In this document: one piece after another, positions 42,924 through 53,300 of the stretch
Layout of the letters: the number at the start of each line of letters is the position of its first letter
Position numbering within the stretch: position 1 is the stretch's first letter
Origin: Gp6-AA40 sp036274155
Lineage (GTDB): Bacteria; Acidobacteriota; Vicinamibacteria; Vicinamibacterales; UBA2999
Direction of reading: 5' to 3'
NCBI GenBank assembly: GCA_036274155.1
Contig: DASUGH010000052.1
Coordinates: 1-64,000 of the forward strand
DNA length: 64,000 bases
The notes under the pieces: generated by a model
Seen by the model: the letters and a program-made list of their open reading frames with translations, nothing else
The model's database searches: none
What the model was told of the DNA's origin: nothing
Translations under genes and position numbers: made by a program

Positions 42924-44348
42924 CTAGTACAGGACCTTGCGCTGGTTGGACGTCGGGATCTTCAGCTCTTCGCGGTACTTGGCGATCGTCCGTCGCGCGA
43001 GCTCGAGCCCTTCCCGCTGCAGGATGTTGACGATCTTCGAATCGCTCAACGGCTTGCGCGGGTCCTCCTGTTCGATGATCTTCCGGATCCGCTGCTTGAT
43101 CGTCACCGACGATACCGCCTCGCCGTACGAGCTGGCGATCCCGCTGTGGAAGAAGTACTTCATCTCGAACACGCCCTGCGGCGTGTGCATGTACTTGTTC
43201 GTGACGACGCGGCTCACCGTCGACTCGTGCATCCCGATATCGTTGGCGACGTCACGCAGCACCAGCGGCCGCAGGTACTCGATGCCGTGATCGAGGAAGT
43301 CGCGCTGGAAATTGATGATGCTCGTCGCGACCTTGTGGATCGTCTTCTGTCGCTGTTCGACCGACTTGATTAGCCAGAGCGCCGAGCGGAACTTGTCCTT
43401 GACATAGGCACGCGTCTCGTCGGTGTTCTGCGCCCCTTTGTCGAGGAGCCGGCGGTAGACAGGGCTGATCCTGAGCTGCGGCAGTCCCTCCTCGTTCAGG
43501 GCCGCCACATACTGATCTTCCACCTTGACGACGTAGACGTCGGGGATGACGTACTGTGACTGCGACGGGTTCAGCCGGCTCCCCGGCTTGGGGTCGAGCT
43601 GTCGAATCAGCTCGATGTGCTGCTTCAGCTCGTCGATCGAGATTCCCAGCTTCCGGGCGAGCTCCGGAACCTGATGGTTCTGCAGGAGCCGCATGTGCTC
43701 GGTCACGATGCGCTCGGCCGGTGTGTCGCCGTATCCGTGATGGCGCAACTGCAGCAGCAGGCATTCCTGGAGATCGCGCGCGGCGACGCCGACCGGATCG
43801 AAGCTGTGAATCAGATCGAGCGCCCGCTCCACGTCCTCCATCGACCATGGCCCCATGGCGGCCAGCTCGTCGACCGTCGCCACGAGATAGCCGTCGTCAT
43901 CGAGATTGCCGATGATGGCTTCACCGATGTCGCGGATGACCGGGTCGTCGGTCTGCATGGAGAGCTGCCAGAGCAGATGGTCGGCGAGCGACGCCGAGCT
44001 CGACAGCGTGTTTTCGATCGGTGGAAGCTCCTTGACCTCGGTGGGGGTGCGCGGACGATACCCGTCGTCGAGATAGTCGCCGAAGAAGTACTCGTAGTCC
44101 TGGTCGTCCCAGGTGTCACCTTTCTCCGCGTCGGGCTTCTTCTCTTCCTGCTTCTCCTGCGTGGCCTCGGCAGGCTGGAGCTCTTCCGTCGGGACCTCCT
44201 CGAGCATCGGGTTCTCGACCATCTCCTGGTTGAGCAACTCCGACAGCTCGAGCGTCGACATCGGCAGCAGCTTGATCGCCTGCTGCAGCGATGGCGTCAG
44301 GATGAGCTTTTGAACGAGCTTGGTGTGCAGCTTCTGTGAGATCGCCAT
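42924..44348 (-). CDS. rpoN: RNA polymerase sigma-54 factor
   Basis: 474 residues from 44348 (MAISQKLHTKLVQKLILTP). The Leu/Gln-rich region I (LTPSLQQAIKLLPMSTLELS), an acidic region II (about 60-120), the core-binding domain and the C-terminal RpoN box (ARRTIAKYREELKIP) are all present. Sigma-54 needs enhancer-binding ATPases; none is in this window, although the NtrY-like kinase at 59.4 kb belongs to that kind of pathway. The frame is open to 44402, but the extra residues are not family-like. Confidence 0.97.
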   Translation of the reverse strand: MAISQKLHTKLVQKLILTPSLQQAIKLLPMSTLELSELLNQEMVENPMLEEVPTEELQPAEATQEKQEEKKPDAEKGDTWDDQDYEYFFGDYLDDGYRPRTPTEVKELPPIENTLSSSASLADHLLWQLSMQTDDPVIRDIGEAIIGNLDDDGYLVATVDELAAMGPWSMEDVERALDLIHSFDPVGVAARDLQECLLLQLRHHGYGDTPAERIVTEHMRLLQNHQVPELARKLGISIDELKQHIELIRQLDPKPGSRLNPSQSQYVIPDVYVVKVEDQYVAALNEEGLPQLRISPVYRRLLDKGAQNTDETRAYVKDKFRSALWLIKSVEQRQKTIHKVATSIINFQRDFLDHGIEYLRPLVLRDVANDIGMHESTVSRVVTNKYMHTPQGVFEMKYFFHSGIASSYGEAVSSVTIKQRIRKIIEQEDPRKPLSDSKIVNILQREGLELARRTIAKYREELKIPTSNQRKVLY

Positions 44349-44498
44349 GTGTTCTAGTCGTCTGTGCTGGCGAACTTGCGACGCCCATCCGTCGCGGTGC
44401 AAACCATCGCGTTCAGCCGCTTCGAGTTGTGACGCGTCATCGGTCGATTCGGTCCCGCCACTGGCGTGAATCCGGCTCCTCCGTGGCCTGAAAGCATC

Positions 44499-45224
44499 TT
44501 AGTCCAAGCGGAAGTCGGTCCCCAGATAAATCCGGCGTACATCCTCGTCACCGGCGAGCGACGCCGGCGTCCCCCGCCGAAACAACACCCCATCGTGCAC
44601 GATATATGCCCGGTCGGTGATTCTCAAAGTCTCCCGGACATTGTGGTCCGTGATCAGGACGCCAATCCCACGTGCCTTCAAATGAAAAATGATCCCCTGA
44701 ATATCCGTGACCGCGATCGGATCGATCCCCGCGAAGGGCTCGTCGAGCAGAATGAAGCGCGGTGCGATGACCAGCGCACGCGTGATCTCGACGCGGCGCC
44801 GCTCGCCGCCCGACAACGTGTGCGCCGGCGCGCGCGCCAGCCGCGTGAGCTTCAGCTCTTCGAGCAGCTCGCTGACCCGCTGTCGCCTCGCCGAGCGCGG
44901 CACCTTCAGCGTCTCGACGATCGCCAGGATGTTCTGCTCGACGGTCAACCCGCGGAAGATCGACGGCTCCTGCGGCAGGTAGCCGATCCCCTTCCGTGCC
45001 CGGACGTACATCGGGTCATCGGTCACATCCTCGTCGTCGAGGATCACCCGTCCCGAGTCCGGGGACGTCAGCCCGACCGTCATGTAGAACGTCGTGGTCT
45101 TGCCGGCGCCGTTCGGCCCGAGCAACCCGACGATCTCTCCCGACTCCACCTCGATGCTGACCCCGCGCACCACCGTGCGGCCGCTGTAGGACTTGGTCAG
45201 CTCGTGCGTGCGCAGCGTCGACAT
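44499..45224 (-). CDS. lptB: LPS export ABC ATPase LptB
   Basis: 241 residues. Walker A GPNGAGKTTTFYMTVG, the Q-loop region GIGYLPQEPSIFRGLTV, signature LSGGERRRVEITRAL, and Walker B FILLDEPFAGIDPIAV are exactly LptB-like. The dimer powers the LptFG permease (here encoded at 21.9-24.2 kb). It lies 34 bp after the LptC-LptA gene and 150 bp before rpoN in the same direction. Confidence 0.97.
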   Translation of the reverse strand: MSTLRTHELTKSYSGRTVVRGVSIEVESGEIVGLLGPNGAGKTTTFYMTVGLTSPDSGRVILDDEDVTDDPMYVRARKGIGYLPQEPSIFRGLTVEQNILAIVETLKVPRSARRQRVSELLEELKLTRLARAPAHTLSGGERRRVEITRALVIAPRFILLDEPFAGIDPIAVTDIQGIIFHLKARGIGVLITDHNVRETLRITDRAYIVHDGVLFRRGTPASLAGDEDVRRIYLGTDFRLD

Positions 45225-45258
45225 GGAGTCGCGTCAGACCGGGCAATCCCGTTCGTGG

Positions 45259-47388
45259 TCAACGGGACGCCGGCTGCCGACACGTGTCCTTCGTGTCTCC
45301 CCGGCCAACGTCTTGACCGTCAATAGTCATCCTATCGGTCGATCTCTCGTAGGTCAACGCGTTGCCCACGACTTCCTTGCATGACTCACGGCGGAAGCTC
45401 ACTCGCCTCTGCGGCGTCCCCGTCACCCGGTAGCGCTCGTTCTCCCCGTAGTAGGTCAGGTGATGTCCCTCGAGGGTCTTGTCGTCCAGCCGCGCCGTCA
45501 CGGCGTTATCCGCTTCGATCCGTTCGACCCGGCTTTCGGTCTTCGCCAGCAGCACCTCGATCTGACGGGCATCCAGATCGCCCTGTGGACCGCGCACGTG
45601 CGACGCCGCCCCGGGCGCGGCGGCCGCTGCCGCCTTTTCCGGAGCGTACGTAATCGCGCGATTTGCATCCACGTATCGGATCTCATGGGCCCGGCCCTCA
45701 GACGTGCCGGTGTCGAACACGAGACGCGACCGGGCGCTTCCCACCGCGAGCAGGTCGCCGGTGGTCTGGTTCAGATCGATCCGATCGCCGCGGATCTCGT
45801 TCTCCCCCTGCCACAACCAGACACTTCCCGAGTAGCGAGCCGAGCCGGCGCCGCCGTCGTAGTCGAGACGTCCAGCGGTGACGTTGGCATCCTGATTTTG
45901 TGAGAACAGCCCCGGGAGACGGGATGGCTGGGCCGACGTTCCGTCACGGCCCGGCCGGGATGGCGTCGCATTCCCGGGACGGAGAAACGTCTTGACCTTG
46001 CCGACGGCGACGATCGCCCGCTTTTCCAACCCGACGTCGATGGCCTGCGCTTCCACCCTGAGGCGTTCGTCGGAGACGATCGGTACACCGCCAGAGTCCG
46101 AGCTCTCGAGTCGAAGGCTCTCGGCTTCGGGCTGGTATCGAGCTTCCGGTGCGCTGGCTTTGAGATCGTCTTCCTCGAAGGTTGCTGCCCCCGTGAACAG
46201 GGCGCTCGCGACCGCGTCCCCTGCCAGCTCCAGCGTCAGCGCCCGAGCGCGCGCAAGCCGAGGCTGTCCCCCGGCTGCTGCCGCCTCGCGGAACACCACC
46301 TGCCCGACGTTGCTCGTGAAGCGCGCCTCCTTCAACGATCCTCCGGCGGCGCCGGTCGCTTCGAGCTTGTCCGCCTCCACCGAACGAGCCGGCGCCGCGG
46401 CCGATGCCGGAAGCGACATGGTGACCTTCTGGTCGCCAAGGAGGCGCGTCACGGCGCCGTCGGGGGCGAGTGTGACGTCGATCGACTCGGCGCTGATCGT
46501 CCGTCCGGCCGCCCCGTGCTCGCCTTTCATGGCGACCGATCCCTGGCTCGTCAGCACCGCCCGCTCGAGCAGCCTGCCGTCGTCCGTGTAATCGAGATCG
46601 ATGTCTCTGGCGCGCATCGATTGCAGCGACTCCGCGCCCCCTTCCACGCGCGAGTTCCCGCGCAGCTCGATGAACGTCACGACGTCCTCGTCTGCCGACA
46701 ACCGGGCCGTCGCCAGGTCGGCGTCGGTGACTTCGGATCCGCGCACGGCATGGACGGCTCTTTCCAGCGTCAACAGGTCGCGCATCCGATCGAGCGTCGC
46801 TGCTCCGGAGGTGAAGCGCATCGTCGACTTGGCCGTCTCGCCGTTCACGTCGACGTGAGCCTTGTCGAAAATGCGCAGGACGTCGCCCATCTGGTCATAC
46901 AACATGCCCTCGCCAGTCCCCTGCATCCGCCCCTTGCTGAAGGTGACCATGCCCACCGCATTCGCGATCCCGGTGTCCTTGTTGAACTGGCAGCGATCGG
47001 TCACCAGTTCGAAGCCGCTGCTGTCGCGGAGAATCACGCCGCCTGACAGTTCGTAGTCTTTCTCGTCCTTCGTTTTCCCCTCAGCGGCCACGACGACGAA
47101 CTCCCGGCCTTCCCGGTTCGTGGACTTGAACGTGACGCCGACGCACTTGGTGGTGCCGTCGTCATAGTTCACGATATGGGGGCACTCGACCTCGTAGTTC
47201 TTCCGCAGGCCGCTGAAGCCGACCTGCGCGCCACCGGTCATTTCCGATACGACGCGCGGCTCGAGTGGCGGAATGGAGGCGTGCGAGGCGAGCGGCTGGC
47301 GAGCGCGGAAGCCGAAATAGACGATGGCCGCGCACGTCGCGCCGAACAACAGCACCCCGAGCCGGGCACGCCGCTGCCAGGAAGTCAT
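45259..47388 (-). CDS. Fused LptC-LptA-like periplasmic LPS bridge protein
   Basis: About 709 residues. The N-terminal membrane anchor (ARLGVLLFGATCAAIVYFGF, starting at MTSWQRR) and LptC-like domain (residues ~45-170) are followed by several OstA/LptA-type beta segments, with repeats such as GQVVFREAAAAG, SGSVWLWQGENEIRGDRIDL and DNAVTARLDDKTLEGHHLTYY. E. coli LptC (about 190) plus LptA (about 185) would be far shorter. This protein could span the periplasm by itself, replacing a chain of LptA subunits. The start at 47388 is favoured over 47418 because it begins the anchor directly. It sits immediately upstream of lptB. Confidence 0.85.
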   Translation of the reverse strand: MTSWQRRARLGVLLFGATCAAIVYFGFRARQPLASHASIPPLEPRVVSEMTGGAQVGFSGLRKNYEVECPHIVNYDDGTTKCVGVTFKSTNREGREFVVVAAEGKTKDEKDYELSGGVILRDSSGFELVTDRCQFNKDTGIANAVGMVTFSKGRMQGTGEGMLYDQMGDVLRIFDKAHVDVNGETAKSTMRFTSGAATLDRMRDLLTLERAVHAVRGSEVTDADLATARLSADEDVVTFIELRGNSRVEGGAESLQSMRARDIDLDYTDDGRLLERAVLTSQGSVAMKGEHGAAGRTISAESIDVTLAPDGAVTRLLGDQKVTMSLPASAAAPARSVEADKLEATGAAGGSLKEARFTSNVGQVVFREAAAAGGQPRLARARALTLELAGDAVASALFTGAATFEEDDLKASAPEARYQPEAESLRLESSDSGGVPIVSDERLRVEAQAIDVGLEKRAIVAVGKVKTFLRPGNATPSRPGRDGTSAQPSRLPGLFSQNQDANVTAGRLDYDGGAGSARYSGSVWLWQGENEIRGDRIDLNQTTGDLLAVGSARSRLVFDTGTSEGRAHEIRYVDANRAITYAPEKAAAAAAPGAASHVRGPQGDLDARQIEVLLAKTESRVERIEADNAVTARLDDKTLEGHHLTYYGENERYRVTGTPQRRVSFRRESCKEVVGNALTYERSTDRMTIDGQDVGRGDTKDTCRQPASR

Positions 47389-47453
47389 GGAGCATTTACA
47401 GGATAACAGGCAGGGCACTGCCGCGGCCGGATACTGATCGGCCGTCGCAGACG

Positions 47454-49259
47454 TCAGGATCGGCTGAGTGCCGCTCGGTCGGGCGCCCGGAAGTCGGCCA
47501 CGGAGAGCTGGAGATATCGTTCCCCGTTCCAGGTGTCCTGCTCGACCGAAAAGGCCAGATCGATCGCCGCGCGATGTTCGGCGACGAACTCCTCGCGCTC
47601 CCCGGCCCGCCAGGCGATGCCTCGCATCACCCGCCCGTCCTGCCGGAACGCCATCTTCAGGTGACGATCCTTGATCCGTCGGGGGCCGTCCACAATCTCG
47701 ACGCGGCTCGCATGAAACACGGGGCAGGGATTTCCAGCCCCGAACGGCGCCATGGCGATCAGCTCGGATGCCACCTGTTCGTTGATCCCGCGCAAGCCGA
47801 GCGCCGCATCAATCCAGAGACGCGGCCTCAGGTCGTCGGGCCCGAGGCAGCCGTCCGCGTACTCGTTCACCCGCGCCCTGAGCTCACGTATCCGGCCGAC
47901 CTCGAGCGTCAGTCCGGCAGCCTGCTTGTGCCCGCCGAAGCGCAGCATCACCTCCGGACAGGACTCGAGCGCCCCGAGCATGTTGAACGACGGGATGCTC
48001 CGGCACGACCCGTGGGCGACCTCCCCGTCGATCGACAGCACGATCGCCGGACGGTGAAACATGTCCACGAGCTTCGAGGCGACGATGCCGATCACGCCAC
48101 GATGCCAGCCCTCGCCAGCCACGACGAGGACGGTGCGCGACCCGACATCGATATCGGTCTCGACGGTCCGGCGCGCCGCCGCGACGATCTCGGCTTCCTC
48201 CTGCTGCCGGCGCAGGTTCTCGAGGTTGAGTTGTTCGGCGAGGCTACGTGCCTCCTCCGCCATCGTCTCGTCGGACGCCAGGAGCAGCCGCGCCGCGATA
48301 TCCGGCGTGCTCATCCTCCCGGCGGCGTTCACCCGCGGGGCGAGGACGAACCCGATGTGATAGCTGTCGATCTCCTTGCCGGTGAGGCCACACGCGTCCA
48401 GCAGCGACCGGAGTCCAATCTTGTGCGGCCCCTTCGACAGCATCGCCAGCCCGAGCTTCGAGATGACGCGATTCTCACCGTTCAGTGGCACCACGTCGGC
48501 GAGGGTGCCAATCGAAGCCACCTTGACGAATGCCGGAAGCCACGACGTCCGATCGGCCCTGATGCACAGCGCCTGAACGAGCTTCAGCGCCACGCCGACG
48601 CCTGCCAGGTTCTTGTCGGGATACCGGCAGTCGTGCCGCTTCGGATTGATCACGGCGAACGCCGGCGGCAGCTCTGCGTCCGGCTCGTGATGATCCGTGA
48701 TGATGAGATCGAGACCAAGCGTCCGCGCATGCCGGGCGGCCTCGATGCCGCGGATCCCGCAATCGACCGAGATCACCAGGCGTGCCCCCTCGGCGTGGAG
48801 ACGGTCGAGAGCGGCGGGCTGCAGCCCGTAGCCGTCCCGCAGCCGTTCAGGAATGAAATGGGTGACGTCGGCTCCGAGCAACTCGAGACCGCGCCGCAGG
48901 ATCACCGTCGACGTCACGCCATCGACGTCGTAGTCGCCGTGTATGGCGATGCGCTCGCGGCCGGCGATGGCGCGAAGGATCCGGTCGACGGCCGGCGCCA
49001 TGTCAGCCAGTCCGAATGGGTCGTGCAGGTCGTCGAGCGAGGGGGAGAGAAAGCGCCTGGCGAGATCGGCGTCGTGGATGCCACGAACGCACAAGAGCCT
49101 GGCGGTGACAGCACTGATGCCGAGCTCGTTGGCGAGACCGTCGATTCGCGTCTCGTCGCAGCTGCGCGGCTGCCAGATGCGCTGAACGGCCGGACGGCCA
49201 CCGTCGGATCTGCGCGCCGCCCCCGCTTGGTCGCCTGCAGGCTCCGCAGCCACGCTCAT
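47454..49259 (-). CDS. recJ: Single-stranded-DNA-specific exonuclease RecJ
   Basis: About 601 residues from 49259, where ATG overlaps the accA stop as ATGA; the frame stays open inside accA but that part is a shadow. DHH motifs are visible: AIHGDYDVDGVTSTVIL, VISVDCGIRGIEAARHARTL, and IITDHHEPDAELPPAFAVIN. The DHHA1 region (around MFHRPAIVLSIDGEVAHGSC) and RFGGHKQAAGLTLE follow, then a C-terminal OB-like part. It is a 5'-3' exonuclease for recombination and mismatch repair. Confidence 0.95.
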   Translation of the reverse strand: MSVAAEPAGDQAGAARRSDGGRPAVQRIWQPRSCDETRIDGLANELGISAVTARLLCVRGIHDADLARRFLSPSLDDLHDPFGLADMAPAVDRILRAIAGRERIAIHGDYDVDGVTSTVILRRGLELLGADVTHFIPERLRDGYGLQPAALDRLHAEGARLVISVDCGIRGIEAARHARTLGLDLIITDHHEPDAELPPAFAVINPKRHDCRYPDKNLAGVGVALKLVQALCIRADRTSWLPAFVKVASIGTLADVVPLNGENRVISKLGLAMLSKGPHKIGLRSLLDACGLTGKEIDSYHIGFVLAPRVNAAGRMSTPDIAARLLLASDETMAEEARSLAEQLNLENLRRQQEEAEIVAAARRTVETDIDVGSRTVLVVAGEGWHRGVIGIVASKLVDMFHRPAIVLSIDGEVAHGSCRSIPSFNMLGALESCPEVMLRFGGHKQAAGLTLEVGRIRELRARVNEYADGCLGPDDLRPRLWIDAALGLRGINEQVASELIAMAPFGAGNPCPVFHASRVEIVDGPRRIKDRHLKMAFRQDGRVMRGIAWRAGEREEFVAEHRAAIDLAFSVEQDTWNGERYLQLSVADFRAPDRAALSRS

Positions 49260-50227
49260 GCCTGCGGCTCGATGATGCCGACGTTGCCCATCGCCCTCCA
49301 CTTGCGGTACCGCGCCTCGAGGCGGGCCGCCGAGTCCATCGCGGCGACCTCGTCGAGGGCGCGCGCGAGCGAGGTGTCGAGCAGCGTTGCCGCCCATTCG
49401 GGGTTCGTGTGTGCGCCTCCGGTCGGTTCGGGCACGATCTCGTCGATCAGCCCGACGCGCAGCAGATCGGGCGCCGTCAGCTTCAGGGCGTTGGCGGCCT
49501 CCACCTTCCGGTTGGCGTCGCGCCAGAGGATCGCCGCGCAACCCTCCGGCGGGATCACGCTGTAAATGGCGAACTCGTGCATCAGGATTCGATCGCCGAC
49601 GGCAATCCCGAGCGCGCCGCCGCTTCCCCCTTCGCCGTGCACGACGACGATGATCGGCACGTCGAGCGTCGCCATCTCACGCAGATTCAGCGCGATGGCC
49701 TCCGAGATGCCGCGCTCCTCCGACTCGATGCCCGGATAGGCTGCGGGTGTATCGATGAAGGCGATGACCGGCCGGCCGAACTTTTCCGCCAGCTTCATCG
49801 CCCGCAGTGCCTTCCGGTAACCCTCGGGCTTGGCGTAGCCGAAGTTCCGGTAGATCTTCTGCTTCGTGTCGCCGCCGCCGCCCTTGTGATGACCAATCAC
49901 CATCACCGGCTCGCCCTTGTAGCGCGCGAAGCCGGTGACCATCGCGTGATCGTCGGCAAAGCGGCGATCGCCGCTGATCTCGGTGAACTCCACGAACAGG
50001 CGGTTCACGTAGTCGAGCACGGTGGGTCGGTTGACATGCCGCGCCACCAGCACCCGCTGCCAGGGCGTGAGGTGCTGATAGATCTCGTCGCGAATCGAGT
50101 CGATCCGCCGGCGCAGACTCTCGATCGATCGCAGCCGCTCGGGCGTTTGCGGCAGCATGGACATCTCGTCGATTTCTTTCAGCAGAACGGCGATCGGCTC
50201 CTCGAACTCGAGTGTATCGGGCGGCAT
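49256..50227 (-). CDS. accA: Acetyl-CoA carboxylase carboxyltransferase subunit alpha
   Basis: 323 residues. AccA features: LEFEEPIAVLLKEIDEMSM, YQHLTPWQRVLVARHVNRPT, VIGHHKGGGGDTKQKIYRNF, FIDTPAAYPGIESEERGISE, and GEGGSGGALGIAVGDRILMHE. With AccD (not in the window) it moves the carboxyl group from biotin to acetyl-CoA for fatty-acid synthesis. It lies between dnaE and recJ; the dnaE-accA pairing is common in bacteria. Confidence 0.97.
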   Translation of the reverse strand: MPPDTLEFEEPIAVLLKEIDEMSMLPQTPERLRSIESLRRRIDSIRDEIYQHLTPWQRVLVARHVNRPTVLDYVNRLFVEFTEISGDRRFADDHAMVTGFARYKGEPVMVIGHHKGGGGDTKQKIYRNFGYAKPEGYRKALRAMKLAEKFGRPVIAFIDTPAAYPGIESEERGISEAIALNLREMATLDVPIIVVVHGEGGSGGALGIAVGDRILMHEFAIYSVIPPEGCAAILWRDANRKVEAANALKLTAPDLLRVGLIDEIVPEPTGGAHTNPEWAATLLDTSLARALDEVAAMDSAARLEARYRKWRAMGNVGIIEPQA

Positions 50228-50313
50228 CTTATGGCGTATCCATTCTCAGCGGCTCGACTGACAGCGCAGGTCACTGCCGCCGCCTGCCCGGCCGCGGCCG
50301 GTACTGCTGGGCG

Positions 50314-53300
50314 TCATCGTAAGCTTACCGATCCGGCGCCGCAGATTTTCTCGACCTCCGACACGAGCTCCTCCGAGGGCCGCACGCGGATTTGCGTGTT
50401 CACGTCGATCTTCACACGCAGCCGCCCGCTCGCGCCCTGAAGCTCCACATCGAAGGCGATCGGGCGATCGCCCTTGTGCTGGGCGAAGACATCCCATAAC
50501 CGCTCGAAGGTGCCGCGGTCGTGGGGAGGCGTCGACAACCGGATCGCCACGAGCTTGGCCAGGCGCTCTCGCACCATTTCGAGCGGCACGATCTCGGTCG
50601 CCAGGATCCGGGCCGACTCGTCGTCGCGTTCGAAGCGTCCTTTGACCAGGACCATCTGACCGTTGTCCGAGGCTGCGTGCCCGTACTGCTTGAAGGCATC
50701 CGGGAACACCACGACTTCCACGCTTCCCGTCGCATCCTCGAGCATGAATACGCACATCCGGTCGCCCTTGCGGGTCTTGAGCGGGCGCAGCGCCGAGACG
50801 ATGCCGCCGATTGAGATGTCTTCTGCGACGCGCGCCGCCGGCGGCGCAACGGAGGAGGCGCTTGCGGTCGCGTCCTCCCCTTCGTCGACCACCACCGCTG
50901 TCTCTTTCCGAAGCATCAGCTCGCTCGTCGGTTGCGCGCCGTACAGGCGCAGATCGGTGGCGTAGCGATCGACCGGATGACCGCTCCAGTACAGCCCCAG
51001 CGATTCCTTCTCGAAATTGAGCTGTTCGATCTCCGACCACGGAAGGACGTCTGGCAGCCGGACGCTGACCGGCCCCGACATCTCCTCCGAGCCACCGAAC
51101 AGATCCTCCTGTCCAAGGTCCTTGTTCCGCTGGGTACGGCTGCCGTGCTCACAAGCGCCGTCAATGGCCGCGAACAGCCGGGCGCGGATCTCTCGCAGCG
51201 GCGCCGGCTGTCCGGCCGGTCCTTTCGCCGCGACGAGCGAATCGCAGGCGCCCGATTTGACCAGCGCTTCGAAGACCCGCTTGTTGACCAGACGGAGATC
51301 GAGGATCTCACAGAGCGCATGCAGTGACGGGATCCGGCCTCCGAGAGCGGCGCGCGCCTCGAGGATCGACCTGATGGCGCCTTCTCCCAGCCCTTTGATC
51401 GCGGTCAGCCCGAATCGCACGCCGCACCCGCGCTCCACCGAGAAGTGGAGCTGGCTCTCGTTGATGTCCGGCGGCATGACCGGAATGCCGCGCTCGCGCG
51501 CCTCTGCCAGGTACATCGACAGCTTGTCTGTGTTCTGCGCCTCGATCGTCAGGAGCGCCGCTGTGAAGTGCCACGGATAGTTCGCCTTGAGGTAGGCGGT
51601 CTGATACGCAAGGAAGGCATACGCCGTCGAGTGCGACTTGTTGAAGCCGTAGCCGGCGAAGTACTCCATCAGGTCGAAGATCTTGCCGGCCTTCTTCTCG
51701 TTGATCCCCTTGGCGCGGGCGCCCGTCATGAACGCCTCGCGCTGCTTGGCCATGACCTTGGGATCCTTCTTGCCCATGGCCTTGCGCAGCACGTCGGCCT
51801 GACCCATGCTGAAACCAGCGAGCGACTGCGCGATGCGCATCACCTGTTCCTGATAGGCGATGACGCCATACGTGTCCGCGAGGATCGGCTCGAGCTGCGG
51901 CAGCTCGTATTTGATCTCCGTTCTTCCCTGCTTCCGCGAGACGAAGTCGTCGACCATGCCCGACTTGAGCGGCCCCGGCCGGTACAGGGCGTTGAGGGCA
52001 ATCAGATCGTCCAGCCGCTCGGGCTTGGCCTTGCGCAGCAGGTCGCGCATGCCCGAGCTCTCGAACTGGAAGATGCCGTAGGCGGCACCTTCGCCGAACA
52101 CCTTGTATGTCTTCGCATCGTCGAGTGGAATGGTGTCGATGTCGAGGTCGACGCCTTCGGTGCGCCGGATCTCGTCGAGACAGTCGCGGATGAGCGTCAG
52201 CGTGCTCAATCCGAGGAAGTCCATCTTCAAGAGGCCGACCCGCTCGACCTCCTTCATGTTCCACTGCGTCGTGATTTCGTCGCGGGCTCCCTTGTAGAGC
52301 GGGGCGTAGTCGGTGATGGGGCCGGGAGCGATCACCACGCCGGCGGCGTGCACCGAGGCGTGTCTCGACATCCCCTCCAGGCGGCGGCCGATGTCGATGA
52401 CCTCCTTGACCTTGGCGTCCTTCGCCGCCATGTCCTTGAGGATCGGGTTCTCGTTGAGCGCCTTGTCGAGCGTCATGTCGAGCGCCGGCGGAATCTGCTT
52501 GGCGATGCGGTCCACGTCGGCGTACGGCATGTCGAGCGCCCGGCCCACGTCGCGGACGACGGCCTTGGCCTTCATCGTTCCGAACGTGATGATCTGCGCC
52601 ACGTTCTCGCGGCCGTACTTCCGCGTCACGTAGTCGATCACCTCGCCGCGCCGGCGCTCGCAGAAATCGACGTCGATGTCTGGCAGCGACACGCGTTCCG
52701 GGTTCAGGAAGCGCTCGAAAATCAAATCGAAGTCGAGCGGGTCGACGTCGGTGATGCGCATGCACCAGGCGACGAGCGATCCGGCCGCGGAGCCTCGTCC
52801 CGGGCCGACCGGGATGCCTTCCTCGCGGGCGTAGCGGATGAAGTCCCAGACGATGAGGAAGTAGCCGACGTACCCCATCTTCCGAATCATCTCGAGCTCG
52901 TACTCGAGACGGCTGACGTATTCGTCGAGGGTGTGCCCGAGGCGCCCGGCTGTCGACAGCTGCTGCAGCCGCGTCATGCGCTGCGCGAACCCCGCGCGGA
53001 CGACGTGCTCGAAATACTGATCGAGCGTGAAGCCGTCGGGCACGCCGAAAGACGGCAGGTGGTTCTGCCCCTTCGGAATCGTGACGTTGCAGCGCTCCGC
53101 GATCGCCAGCGTGTTCCGCAAGGCGTCGGGATGATCCGCGAACACGTGCGCCATCTGCTCGGCGGTCTTGAGGAAGAACTGATCGCCGGTGTAGCGCAGG
53201 CGCTGGGCATCGTTCACCGTCTTGCCGGTGCCGATGCACAGCAGGATGTCGTGCGGCTGATAGTCGCCCTGCCGCAGGTAGTGGACGTCGTTGGTCGCCA

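Noticed and set aside
47265..49565. 766-codon open frame antisense to recJ
   Set aside because: Shadow of a clear RecJ gene; composition is Arg/His/Pro-biased with no recognisable fold.
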